A stretch of DNA of 37,073 bases from assembly GCA_021784555.1 (NCBI GenBank), contig JAJYHY010000040.1:1-37073 (forward strand). The letters are read 5' to 3'. Every line of letters begins with the position of its first letter. Within the stretch, counting starts at the first letter, position 1. Origin of the DNA: a bacterium (GTDB lineage: Bacteria > Verrucomicrobiota > Verrucomicrobiia > Limisphaerales > UBA8199). Both the position numbers and the translations under genes were made by a program. Below, piece after piece: positions 16,709-26,300 of this stretch. Below the pieces are notes generated by a model. It saw only the letters and a program-made list of their open reading frames with translations. It did no database searches and was not told the DNA's origin.

Positions 16709-16880
16709 TAGCCAGGCACCTGGCTGTCTTGTTGATGGACAATGCGCTGTCAAGAGTAGCCAATCTTGGCGAAGAGGAGGGCTGAATTACGGACAATTCG
16801 GGTTGGCACTGAGTCTGCTAAGGCAAGCTGGTGCAATGACGCCCTGGATGCAAGCCAGTCAGGTTAACCGAATCAGCGCA

Positions 16881-18998
16881 ATGAAGAATCGAAGAAGCCC
16901 TCTAGTTCTCGCAGGCCTCCTGGTTGTCGCCGGCATCGCACTGGCTGAGGTCGGAGGTCAGAAGTCGGACGCCGGAGGTCAGATGTCAGAAGGCGTCGGA
17001 AACAGCCCCCAGACGAACAGTGCCCCTGTACAGAAGGCAGAGGCCAGAGGTCAGAGATCGGAGGTCAGAGATCAGCAGGCAGAAGGCGTCGGAAGCAGGC
17101 CCCAGACTAACAGCGCCCCTGTACAGAAGGCAGAGGTCGGAGGTCAGAGGTCAGAGGTTGGAGGTCAGCAGGCAGAAGGCGTCGGGAGCAGCCCCCAGAC
17201 GAACAGCGCCCCTGCACAGAAGGCAGAAGGCGGAGGTCGGAGGCCGGAGGCCGGAAGTCAGATGTCAGAAGTCGGAGGTCAGAGGACAGAAGGCATCGGA
17301 GTTGGTATTCAGACGGCGCGCGCGCGCGTGTCTCCCCTCCAAACAAATAACGCGGCGACGGCGGTGGCTCTGGTCCAGACCGCCCCCCCAACCAGCAAGC
17401 AGGCCCGAACGCCCTCGGCATCCGAGGCCCAGGAGAGTGCCAGCGAGGCCGCATTGCAGATTGTGCCCCTTATCCAAATGGACGATGTCCGCCTCACCGA
17501 CGCCATCCACATGCTGGCGCGGGAAGCGGAGTTGAATATCATGCTGGATCCGAGAATCACGGACGGACAGGTTGGGCCCAATGGCAAACCGGAACCTGGA
17601 CGGCTGGTTTCTTTGCGCTGGGAGAACGTGAGCGCCGAACAGGCGCTGGAGGCGCTGCTCGACAACTATGGCCTGCAACTGGTCACCGATCGCAGAAGCA
17701 ACATCGCGCGCGTCACCATCCGCAATCCAGCCGCTCCGCCCCCGCTCATGACGCAGGTCTTCCAGTTGCAGTACGCCAGCCCGACCAACGTGCTCAGGAC
17801 GGTTATGAGCGTGCTCACCAACTCCACCAGCCGCGCCATTGCCGACGTGCGCACCAGCAAACTGGTCGTCGTGGCAACCGAAGGGGAGATGAACGCCGTC
17901 TCTGATTTGATCACCAATCTGGACACGCCCACCAAGCAGGTGCTTATCGAGGCGCGCCTATTGGAAACTTCCTTCAGCCCGAAAAGCGTGAAGGGGATCG
18001 ACTGGACGGGGACATTGGCGGCCCAAAACGTCGCGTTCGGCAATGGCATCTCCTCCGGCACCTTTAACACCGCCATTCCCGGCAGCCCCTTCAGCACGAC
18101 TCTGCCCGGGGGACGCCAAATCACCAGCTCCGGGCCAAGTTACAGCCAGAACGGGACCATAAAGACGGAGACCGGAAACGGCGGCTTTTCCTTGAACACT
18201 CTGAGCGGCCTGACTCCGAATATCGGGTTCCTGAGCGCCGATGGTGTCCATGCGGTGCTCTCCTTCCTCAACTCCAGCGCCGACACCAAGATCATCTCTG
18301 AACCGCGGTTGGTGACGCTGGACAACGAAAAGGCCTCGATTGAAATCGGCCAGTTGTACCCCATCGTCAATACGACTGCCGGTACCGCCAATACCACCGG
18401 CGGCTCCCAGATCACCTACTCGAACCTCGTGGTACGACTGGACTTTACCCCCCGCATCTCCGCCAACGATTACATCAATCTTGCCCTCGAGCCGAGCGTG
18501 GTGCGCCTCGGCCCAGAAGTCACCAGCACGGTCAACGGCTCCCCCAACACGGTCGCTTCTTTCGACAAACGCTCCATCGAGACCCGCGTCCTCATTCCCA
18601 GCGGCAAGACCCTGGTTTTGGGTGGCCTGATGCAGGATGAGTTGCAAAGCAGCGGCACCAAAGTCCCTCTGCTGGGTGACATCCCTCTCCTGGGCTGGTT
18701 CTTCCGCAGCGATTCAAAATCGCGCACCAAATCCAATCTGATCATCTTCATCACCCCCACCATCCTCCAGGACACCGATTTCCGCCCGGCCAAGACAGCT
18801 TTCCTGCACTCTCCCCTGGGACCCGAATCGTATCCTGACTGGTCCGCCTGGGACACCACCAAACCCTACGGCTGGGGCAAGCGCAACGCCCAGCCTCCCC
18901 AACCACCGCAGCCTCCGGCGCCTTCCCAGCTTGCTCAACGGCCTACGTTTGATGACCATCTTGGCGCCTCCATGACCAACTCGGCCCCTCACCCGTAA
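16881..18998 (+). CDS. Secretin (type II/IV-pilus family) with low-complexity N-terminal repeats
   Basis: 705 aa from ATG 16881, chosen because the signal peptide (RRSPLVLAGLLVVAGIALA) starts there. Secretins form the outer-membrane channel of type II, type III and pilus machines. Residues 23-146 are Gln/Glu/Gly-rich repeats (three 31-aa units plus extra heptads). An STN/N0-like domain follows at ~193-250 (LTDAIHMLAREAELNIM), then one Secretin_N domain at ~290-348. The beta-barrel core reaches ~632, with the signature LGGLMQDELQSSGTKVPLLG, then DIPLLGWFF and NLIIFITPTIL. The Pro-rich tail may bind partners. Only two N-domains are visible, fewer than in classical GspD. No pilotin, ATPase or pseudopilin gene is in the window. 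The next gene starts 23 nt downstream. Confidence 0.93.
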   Translation: MKNRRSPLVLAGLLVVAGIALAEVGGQKSDAGGQMSEGVGNSPQTNSAPVQKAEARGQRSEVRDQQAEGVGSRPQTNSAPVQKAEVGGQRSEVGGQQAEGVGSSPQTNSAPAQKAEGGGRRPEAGSQMSEVGGQRTEGIGVGIQTARARVSPLQTNNAATAVALVQTAPPTSKQARTPSASEAQESASEAALQIVPLIQMDDVRLTDAIHMLAREAELNIMLDPRITDGQVGPNGKPEPGRLVSLRWENVSAEQALEALLDNYGLQLVTDRRSNIARVTIRNPAAPPPLMTQVFQLQYASPTNVLRTVMSVLTNSTSRAIADVRTSKLVVVATEGEMNAVSDLITNLDTPTKQVLIEARLLETSFSPKSVKGIDWTGTLAAQNVAFGNGISSGTFNTAIPGSPFSTTLPGGRQITSSGPSYSQNGTIKTETGNGGFSLNTLSGLTPNIGFLSADGVHAVLSFLNSSADTKIISEPRLVTLDNEKASIEIGQLYPIVNTTAGTANTTGGSQITYSNLVVRLDFTPRISANDYINLALEPSVVRLGPEVTSTVNGSPNTVASFDKRSIETRVLIPSGKTLVLGGLMQDELQSSGTKVPLLGDIPLLGWFFRSDSKSRTKSNLIIFITPTILQDTDFRPAKTAFLHSPLGPESYPDWSAWDTTKPYGWGKRNAQPPQPPQPPAPSQLAQRPTFDDHLGASMTNSAPHP
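16947..17290. repeat. Heptamer-derived repeats with three 93-bp units in secretin gene
   Basis: Purine-rich 7-bp units (GGTCAGA, GGTCGGA, GATCGGA types) alternate with a short unique core encoding SPQTNSAPVQKAE. Three 31-codon units lie at 16983-17075, 17076-17168 and 17169-17261 and diverge at only a few codons. Further GGTCAGA-type heptamers follow to about 17290. The array gives peptides such as RGQRSEV. The same purine-rich unit occurs in the deacetylase gene at 3964-4020 but is read there from the opposite strand. Confidence 0.9.
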
Positions 18999-19021
18999 AT
19001 TGGCTCTTGACGCTGGAAACC

Positions 19022-22000
19022 ATGGCCATTCGCCCTATGAGAAACTCGGATTCCAATTCGTCACGGCCTCGCCGCGGTCAACCGGCTTGGGCGCGACGAT
19101 GCCCGGGCACGGTGGGCGTGGCGGCGCTGTTCCTTGCCGCCGCCAATCTGTTTGCCGCGCCGGCTGTTCGCACCCTGACCGGCGGTCCGTCGCAATTCTA
19201 TCCCTACACCGCTAACGGCTATGTGAATGGCGACACGTTCAGTGAAGCAAAGTTCAACGTCCCTTCCGGCATTGCCCTGGACCCCTCCGGCACCGTCTTG
19301 TTCGTCGCCGATTTCAAGAACAATGCCATCCGCGTCATCACCCATCTCGGTGAGGATGGCGCCAGCCAGACCTTCACCTTCGCCGGCCTCAGCCACGGTG
19401 TTAACCTGCCCATCGCCGTTGCGGTGGACGCCGCCACAAACGTCTATGTGCTGAACCAGGGCAACGGCAGTCTCCTTCGCTTTGACGGGCGCTATTATGC
19501 GGCCTACGACGACGGCACAAGCCTGGCGACGGGCCTGGTCAACCCCACCGCGCTGGCCCTGGATGGCCTTACTAATGTTTACGTCACCGAGGCCGGCGGC
19601 ACTGTCATCCGCGTCACGCCGGCAGGTGCGATGAGCACGATCGGCGTCGTCCCCGCGGACGGCGTCGCCCTTCGCGGGATCAGCGTCCTGGAGCATGGTC
19701 AGTTGGCCCTCAGCGATGCCGGCAACAGCGGAATCTGGCTGATGAATCCCAACGACGGCGCCACCACGCCGTTGAGCGGCTTCAACGGCGCCGGGGACGA
19801 TGAGACGGTCAATGGAATGACTGTCCCCGGTCTATTCGCCCGGTTCAATCATCCGAGGATGATCGCCAACGCCGGTGGCAACCAACTCGTCGTCGCCGAC
19901 TACGGCAACGGCAAGGTAAAAGTCGTCAATGCGCTTAACGGTGATGTCTCCCGGCTCTACGGCGTGAATCCGAGCTTCTGGGTTCCCGGCACCGCCAGCA
20001 GTGGCATCTATCCCGGCTGGTATGATGGCGACGTCTGCCCGGTAGATACCTTGGGCTGCCCTGAAGGCCGCCAGCCGGTAGGCCTGGCCGTCGGCCCAAG
20101 CGGCGATGTCTATTCGACCGAGACTTTTTACCACATCATTCGCCAGGTTACATCCACCGATCTCCCCGGTCCCAGCGGGTTTGGCGTGCTGCCCTATTTT
20201 GCCGGAACCGCAGGAATCGCGCTGGATGTGGCCGGCGCGCGCCTTTACATCGCCGACCCGACGGACAATTCCGTGGACGTTCTGGATTTAGGCGACGACT
20301 CGACCACCAACTTCCTCAGTGCGGCCAATGGCCTGAATCATCCCGTGGATGTCGGCGTGGACGCACAGGACAACGTGTATGTCCTCAACCAAGGTTCTGG
20401 CGCCGATGGCTCGCTCCTCGAATTTGACCGGTTCGGAAATCCGCTGGCGACGAACGCCACCGGGCTGTCCCTGCCCACCGCCATGAACGTCGATTCGAAC
20501 GGAAAGATCCTCGTTGCCGAAGAACAAGGGGCCGTGTGGGAGTTGAAGGACGGTAGCTCAGATCTTGTCGTCACAATTACTCACGCCGGCGTCGTGCTCC
20601 AAGGCATCGCCGAGTTCTCCGATGGAACCATCGTCGTGAGTGACGCGGGCAACGACGTGATTTGGCAGATCAATCCAACGACCGGATCCGTCGGCCTGCT
20701 CACCGGAACCGTAGGCGTTCCGGGAGCAACCCTGGGCGCGGCGAACTTCGCCAAACTTGACCGTCCGCAAAGGCTGGCTGTCGCCTCAGGAGACATGCTT
20801 CTGGCGGCGGACTCCGGCAACAACCGGCTGGCCATAGTCAACCGTGACGGGGCGATCACCAACGTTCTGACTTCAACCAATTCTCTTGTTTGGTTTGGCC
20901 GGCCCGGCGATCCGATCGCTCCGGGTGACACTCGATTTGTGCCAATGTCTTCGCCCATCGGCGTGGTGCTCGGGGCTGACGGCACTGTCTATACATCGGA
21001 GAATCAGTATGACCTGATCCGAGCAACGACCGGCTCTGGCCTAACCCCTCCCGGCTCTGGTTCCACGTCTGGCTCGGGCCAGCAGCTCGAGGCGCCGGTC
21101 ATTACGCCGAACTGCGGCTATTATCCCATGGGTCAGCTCGTTCGCGTCACCAGTCCCAACCCGGATGTCTATTACACTCTGGACGGGAGCGACCCCACCA
21201 CCAACAGCGCCATGGTCACGATAACCAACGGGGCGGGAGTTATCCGCTGGTTCAACTCCACCAATGACTTGACGGCTTTGCGCGTCAAGGCCTTCTCCGG
21301 CGCCAACACCAGCCCGACCGTCAGCGGACAGCCAGTGGCTGCCAACACCGTTGGCGTTGCTCCCGGTCCAACCCTCGACGGCTCCATTCCTGCCGGTGTC
21401 GGCTCCACAATCGTTGTTCCAGTAGTCGTCAACCTCCGCACCAATACTCCGATCAGGTCGTACCAGTTCCGCGTTGAGGTCGCGCCCGGCGCCGCCAATT
21501 CGCCACCCATCACCGGCACCTTCCGGACCTTGACCGTGACCGCAAACGACTTCGTGCCTTTGAGGACTTCCGAGGTTACAAACGGTCCTATCCTTCTCAG
21601 CCTGCAGGATCAGCCGTATAGCATCGGCGGCATCCGCGGGCTGGCCATTTCTACGGCCAACAGCGGCAACACCAACTATGTCTTTTCAGATTTCGCTGTC
21701 GTGGCGTTGCTGGAGATTGCTATTCCCACAAACAGTGTCCCTGGCGATAGCTACTCCCTGACGGTTCTCTATCCAAGCGCCACCTCGGACGGCCTCGCCA
21801 CGCCGGTCCCGCTCACTGCAATGCCGCCCGCGACGATCACCGTCACCAACATCTCCTATCTCGTCGGCGATACCGCCGCCGGGCATGGCTGGTACAACGC
21901 CGGCGGATTCGGTGACGGCGACCTGGATAACGCCGACGTGAACAACGCCTTTTATGCCGCCGTGGGCCGCTACGTTCCGTATCCGTTCTCCGATGTCTTC

Positions 22001-23053
22001 AATGCCATGGACACCTTTCCCACGGACGGCTCAGGCATGGCCGGTGGGGATGGCCAAATCCGGTTCCTGGATTGGCAGGTGATTTTGCAGCGGTCCCTGA
22101 GGCTTGATCCGACGAACTGGACGCGCGCCTGGTCAGAAGGCGGCGTGCTCGACTCGGAATCCACGAATCTTCCCGGGGACTCTGGCCCCAGCGGTTCCGG
22201 AACCCAGAAATCTCTTTCCGCCTGGCCCGGGTTGCACCAGGCGGTTGTGGGCGGCCTGTCGGTCGGAGAGGTTACTGCCGGCAGCGATATACAGGTGCCG
22301 ATCTACGTTAAGCTCGCCAATGGCGTGAGCCTTTCAGGTCTGCAATTTCGCGCGGTGGTGGCGCCTCTGAGAGGCGCGCCGACCTTGCCGCGGCCGCCCA
22401 CGTTTATTCCGGCGCCGACCCTCCCGGCGCCCTTGCTCCAGCAAAGCTTCAGCGTGTGGGACCATGCCTGCGGCTGGGCGCTGGGCGCCTTCAGCTTCTC
22501 CTCGCGCAGCAGCAATTTCCTGGGTTGGATTACTTTCACCATTCCCGCGGGGGCACAAACCGGCCAAGGCTACGTCCTTTCGTTCAGTAACGCCGATGGC
22601 GCGCCGGATATCCAGACTCAGTATGATCTTGAAACCCGCAGCGCCTACGTGGCCGTGAATGCCCCGGCGGCTCTGCCCTCAACCTGCTCCGACGAATGGA
22701 AGGTCCAATACTTTGGCAGCCTCGATTCTCCCAACGCTGCTGACCAGGCCGACCCGGACGGTGACGGTGTGCCAAACTGGATGGAATACCTCGCCGGCAC
22801 GGACCCAACCGACCCGCAGTCCAATCTTCGCCTGACGGGCGCAGGCGTGCAGCTTGTGGAGGGCCGGCCCCAGATGGTCCTTCAATGGCTGACGGCGCCG
22901 GGGCGGGTGTACGAGGTGCAATGGTCCTCCGATTTGGCGGGCGGAGTGTGGACCTCCCTGGGCCAGGTCTCCGGGGATGGCGCCCTCGCCAGCGTCCCGG
23001 ATGCAACACTCACCGGCACGGCGCGGTATTACCGGGTGCAATTAATCCCATAA
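19022..23053 (+). CDS. Giant secreted modular protein 1 (NHL, CHB_HEX-like, cohesin-like, dockerin-like)
   Basis: 1343 aa. An Arg-rich N-terminus precedes a hydrophobic export signal ending LFLAAANLFAAP. Domains by residue: NHL-type propeller repeats ~50-670 (GIALDPSGTVLFVADFKNNA); a chitobiase C-terminal-like domain ~690-770 (VYYTLDGSDPTTNSA); a cohesin-like sandwich ~785-942 (VGSTIVVPVVVNL); a dockerin-like Asp-rich segment ~945-1030 (GDGDLDNADVNNAFYAAVG, GGDGQIRFLDWQVILQRSL); a second cohesin-like sandwich ~1078-1215; a thrombospondin-3-like Ca loop ~1243-1265 (ADPDGDGVPNWMEYLAGTDP); and a C-terminal beta domain ending RYYRVQLIP. The 23-nt gap after the secretin suggests one operon and possibly a carrier-cargo relation (inference). 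Probable role: surface or extracellular scaffold or adhesin. An upstream TTG at 19007 is less likely as a start. Confidence 0.88.
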   Translation: MAIRPMRNSDSNSSRPRRGQPAWARRCPGTVGVAALFLAAANLFAAPAVRTLTGGPSQFYPYTANGYVNGDTFSEAKFNVPSGIALDPSGTVLFVADFKNNAIRVITHLGEDGASQTFTFAGLSHGVNLPIAVAVDAATNVYVLNQGNGSLLRFDGRYYAAYDDGTSLATGLVNPTALALDGLTNVYVTEAGGTVIRVTPAGAMSTIGVVPADGVALRGISVLEHGQLALSDAGNSGIWLMNPNDGATTPLSGFNGAGDDETVNGMTVPGLFARFNHPRMIANAGGNQLVVADYGNGKVKVVNALNGDVSRLYGVNPSFWVPGTASSGIYPGWYDGDVCPVDTLGCPEGRQPVGLAVGPSGDVYSTETFYHIIRQVTSTDLPGPSGFGVLPYFAGTAGIALDVAGARLYIADPTDNSVDVLDLGDDSTTNFLSAANGLNHPVDVGVDAQDNVYVLNQGSGADGSLLEFDRFGNPLATNATGLSLPTAMNVDSNGKILVAEEQGAVWELKDGSSDLVVTITHAGVVLQGIAEFSDGTIVVSDAGNDVIWQINPTTGSVGLLTGTVGVPGATLGAANFAKLDRPQRLAVASGDMLLAADSGNNRLAIVNRDGAITNVLTSTNSLVWFGRPGDPIAPGDTRFVPMSSPIGVVLGADGTVYTSENQYDLIRATTGSGLTPPGSGSTSGSGQQLEAPVITPNCGYYPMGQLVRVTSPNPDVYYTLDGSDPTTNSAMVTITNGAGVIRWFNSTNDLTALRVKAFSGANTSPTVSGQPVAANTVGVAPGPTLDGSIPAGVGSTIVVPVVVNLRTNTPIRSYQFRVEVAPGAANSPPITGTFRTLTVTANDFVPLRTSEVTNGPILLSLQDQPYSIGGIRGLAISTANSGNTNYVFSDFAVVALLEIAIPTNSVPGDSYSLTVLYPSATSDGLATPVPLTAMPPATITVTNISYLVGDTAAGHGWYNAGGFGDGDLDNADVNNAFYAAVGRYVPYPFSDVFNAMDTFPTDGSGMAGGDGQIRFLDWQVILQRSLRLDPTNWTRAWSEGGVLDSESTNLPGDSGPSGSGTQKSLSAWPGLHQAVVGGLSVGEVTAGSDIQVPIYVKLANGVSLSGLQFRAVVAPLRGAPTLPRPPTFIPAPTLPAPLLQQSFSVWDHACGWALGAFSFSSRSSNFLGWITFTIPAGAQTGQGYVLSFSNADGAPDIQTQYDLETRSAYVAVNAPAALPSTCSDEWKVQYFGSLDSPNAADQADPDGDGVPNWMEYLAGTDPTDPQSNLRLTGAGVQLVEGRPQMVLQWLTAPGRVYEVQWSSDLAGGVWTSLGQVSGDGALASVPDATLTGTARYYRVQLIP

Positions 23054-23088
23054 TGATGACGTCTCCTCCTGGACATTATGAAGGAAAG

Positions 23089-23266
23089 AAGCGAAAGCGG
23101 CGGTCCGCGCCGCGCTCCAGGGGCTCCGCCACTTTGGACACCACGCGCCAACCCCAGCCTGATCGACATTCCGAGCGGCTTGGGCACCTCCCGCGCGGCT
23201 TGCCACTCCAGCGTGCCCATGTCTCGCGGAGCGTTTGGACTGCGACGCCGTCCGTCGCTTTCGCTT
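23089..23266. mobile_element. 178-bp MITE-like element with 25-bp inverted ends
   Basis: The ends AAGCGAAAGCGGCGGTCCGC at 23089 (arm 23089-23113) and the complement of 23242-23266 match at 21 of 25 positions. The interior is ~128 bp with no convincing gene; the short frames through it have no domain or start signal. It fills most of the 293-bp spacer between the two giant-protein genes. It could be a non-autonomous transposable element or a structured RNA. No target-site duplication was identified. Confidence 0.55.
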
Positions 23267-23346
23267 TCCGCCAATCAAACATCGGCAGCCAATCCATTCC
23301 TCCAGGAATCGAGCTTTCTCTGAAAAATCGCCCGCGAGTGTAAATT

Positions 23347-26300
23347 ATGAAGATCATCAGTAGAGAGACCGCCTTGATCATCCTGGCGCTCACCGGTCTG
23401 CCGCTGGCGGCTGTGCGGGCGGATGTAACAGTAACGAGCCTGCTGACCGAGGGCCTCAACGAACCCTACAGCGTCGCGGTCGATTCCGAAAACAACGTTT
23501 ATGCCTCCGACAGCGCGAACAACCGCATCGTCAGGCTTGATGCCAATACGCAGGCCCTGACCACCCTGGCCGGCATCCCGACGGACCCGCCGGGAAGCAA
23601 TGACGGGCCGTTCTTTCTGGCACACCTGAATAATCCGGAGGGTCTCCTCGACGCGTCTTTCAACGGTGAGGAAGGGCTGCTGGTCACCGACAATGGCAAC
23701 AGCCTGATTCGTTTTGTCCGGCTCAGCGATGGATACGTCACCACGTTGGCCGGCCAGGCCGGGGGCGGGCCGGCAATCGACGCGACCGGCGCCAATGCCA
23801 CCTTCCGGTTCCCGGCAGGTCTGGACCAGGACGGCAATGGCAATGTCTATATCGCCGACTGGGGCAATAACATGATCCGTGTAATGAACCTGGACGACCC
23901 GCTGCTGGGCGTGACGAACCTCGTCATCGATGGCACTACGTTGTATCACCCAACCGCGGTGGCCTGCGCGACCAACGACGCCGGACAGGGCGAGGTTTGG
24001 GTCGCCGACACCGGCGACAACGTAATTAAGCTCATCACCCTCGACAGCCCCGTCCACGGCACCCTCACAACGGTCCTCGGCGCCCAGGGTCTGACGGGCA
24101 CCGCTGATTCCTGGTATGGCGCCAGCGCCCGTTTTAACGGGCCGAGCGGGTTGCTCTGGATCGACGGCTATGGATTGCTCATCAGCGATACGCTTAACAA
24201 CTCGCTCCGTGTCGCCACTAATTTCCCCGCCTTTGGCGCCACCAACTACGCCGTCTATACGTTCGCTGGCACGCCCGGGCCGGCCAATGGCGGGTTGGTG
24301 GATGGTCCTGCCCTGAGCGCCAAGTTCAGTTCTCCTTGCGGCATGGCGCTAGACTCGTTCAATAATGGTTTCCTGGTGGCCGACCTCAGAAACAATGCCA
24401 TCCGGCGCATTCAGCTCGGCGCCCCCTTGCCCCCAGTGCCTCCCCCGCAAATCGGTTGGGTTGATTTCCAGTTGGATAGCTACGGCAACTTGGTTTCCGT
24501 TCTTCGGACCAACCAGCCGTTTGCCTTCAACAACGACGTGACTATCGCCATCGCCGGCGCCTCCGGCAGCCTGACCTACTTCACCTACGGCGCCACTCCA
24601 GCCAACCCGCTGCAGGATACGATACCGGATCCCAGCGCCGACACCGGCAGCACCCCGCCCGCCTACCACGACGGCATGTCACCGCAGCAGGTGCAAGAGA
24701 TGGGCACACTGGTGGATGCTCAGCCGGACTTCATCATTAAGGCCGTCGGCACCCAGAAAGGCCGGGTCAACAGTTCCATCAGCAGCGCCCGGTTCCAATT
24801 CCAGACGGCAGCCCCCACCATAGGCGGCCTCAGCGCCTTGAACATTACCCTTAGCGAGGTCACCAGCAACGCACAGGTCTATTACACCCTGGACGGCTCT
24901 ACCCCAGCGCCGTCGAATCCAGCCAGCCTCTACGCCAGCGCCAACCCCTTCCCGGTGCCGGCAATGGTTATCACGAGCAACCTGACGGTCAAAGCCAGGG
25001 CCTTTCGCCCGTTCTACGCCGACAGCGCCACCGCGTCCAAGATCTTCTATCCCTCCAACGCGCTCCTGAACGCAAACACCATCACCTTCGGTTTTGAAAA
25101 CGGGGAGGCCTCCAGCGAGTTCATCGCCTCCCCCGGCCAGCTCTTTTATGCGCCGGTTACCCTCAGCGTTCAGCCTGGAACGTTGATCTACAGCCTCCAG
25201 TTTAATGTGACCGTGACTAACGCCGGGGCGAATCCAGGACCGGCAGTAGCTCCGGGCGCATTTGATTTCCAGTCTTTTCTAATGAAGCCCGCGGCGGTCA
25301 ACACTGGCGTTCCGCCGCACGACATCGGAGAGTATGAGCCGATACCGCCCCTGATGTTCTCAGGCGACGCCTCCGACCCGCCGCCGGCAAACGTTTTGAC
25401 AACCTACGACGGGCAGCCGTTCGTGAACATGGTCTTTACAAACTCCAGCGCGGGATTGCTGGGTGTGGGCTGGCTGGAGCGCTGGGGCCAGGCCAATCTC
25501 TATCCTACGCTCCTTCAGGATCTCATCCAGTACTCCATGGCCCATGACACTCTCTTCCAGCAGCAGGGAGGGCGGGTCATCCTCGGCACTTACGCGTTTC
25601 ACGTTCCCAGCGGCGCCCTGCCAGGCCAGACCTACCAAATCCAGCTTGGTCGGCCTTCGGCCACTTCGGATGGGGTGGGAGCGCCCGGCTCCGAGGTCTT
25701 TATCGACACGCCCAGCAGCGGCTCGCTTACGAACGGGGCCATGAACTCCATCAAGCGCGTTACGGCCGGACAGCCGAAGTATCTTGTAGGCGATTGCGCC
25801 CCGTTCCGTTGGTTCAATGCCGGTGACTTCGGCGACTGGGGTCTCGACAACGCCGACGTCATGCAGGTGTTCCAGTCGGCGGTGTACAGTTGGGACACGC
25901 CGCTGCCCGGCAGCGATTTCTTCGACAGCATGGATTCCTGCGGCGGCACCTACACGGATCTGGGCGACGGCTACCTGGAGTTCAACCAGGCCCTCACCGG
26001 CGCCAGCGCACAAGACGCGCTCTTTAACGGAGACGACACGACGATCAACCAAATCGCCTTTGGGGATGGCAAACTCGATGTGTGCGATGTCTATGTCACC
26101 TTCCGCCGGTCGCTCGATCCCAGCCTGGTTCTTTTCGAAAGGTTCTGGACCAACGGCGTCCGGGTCGCGCGAGCGGTCGGGGATCTTCCGGCGTCGGTCC
26201 GCCTGCCCAAGAACGTGTTGTCACCACCTCCGGCGGTGAGCTTCGTTGCCAGTGACGCTTTGGTCTCCGCGGGCCAGACGGTGCGGGTCCCGATCACCGC

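Noticed and set aside
16947-17290. Possible CRISPR array
   Set aside because: The repeats are 7-bp and 93-bp units read in frame, without regular unique spacers or cas genes.
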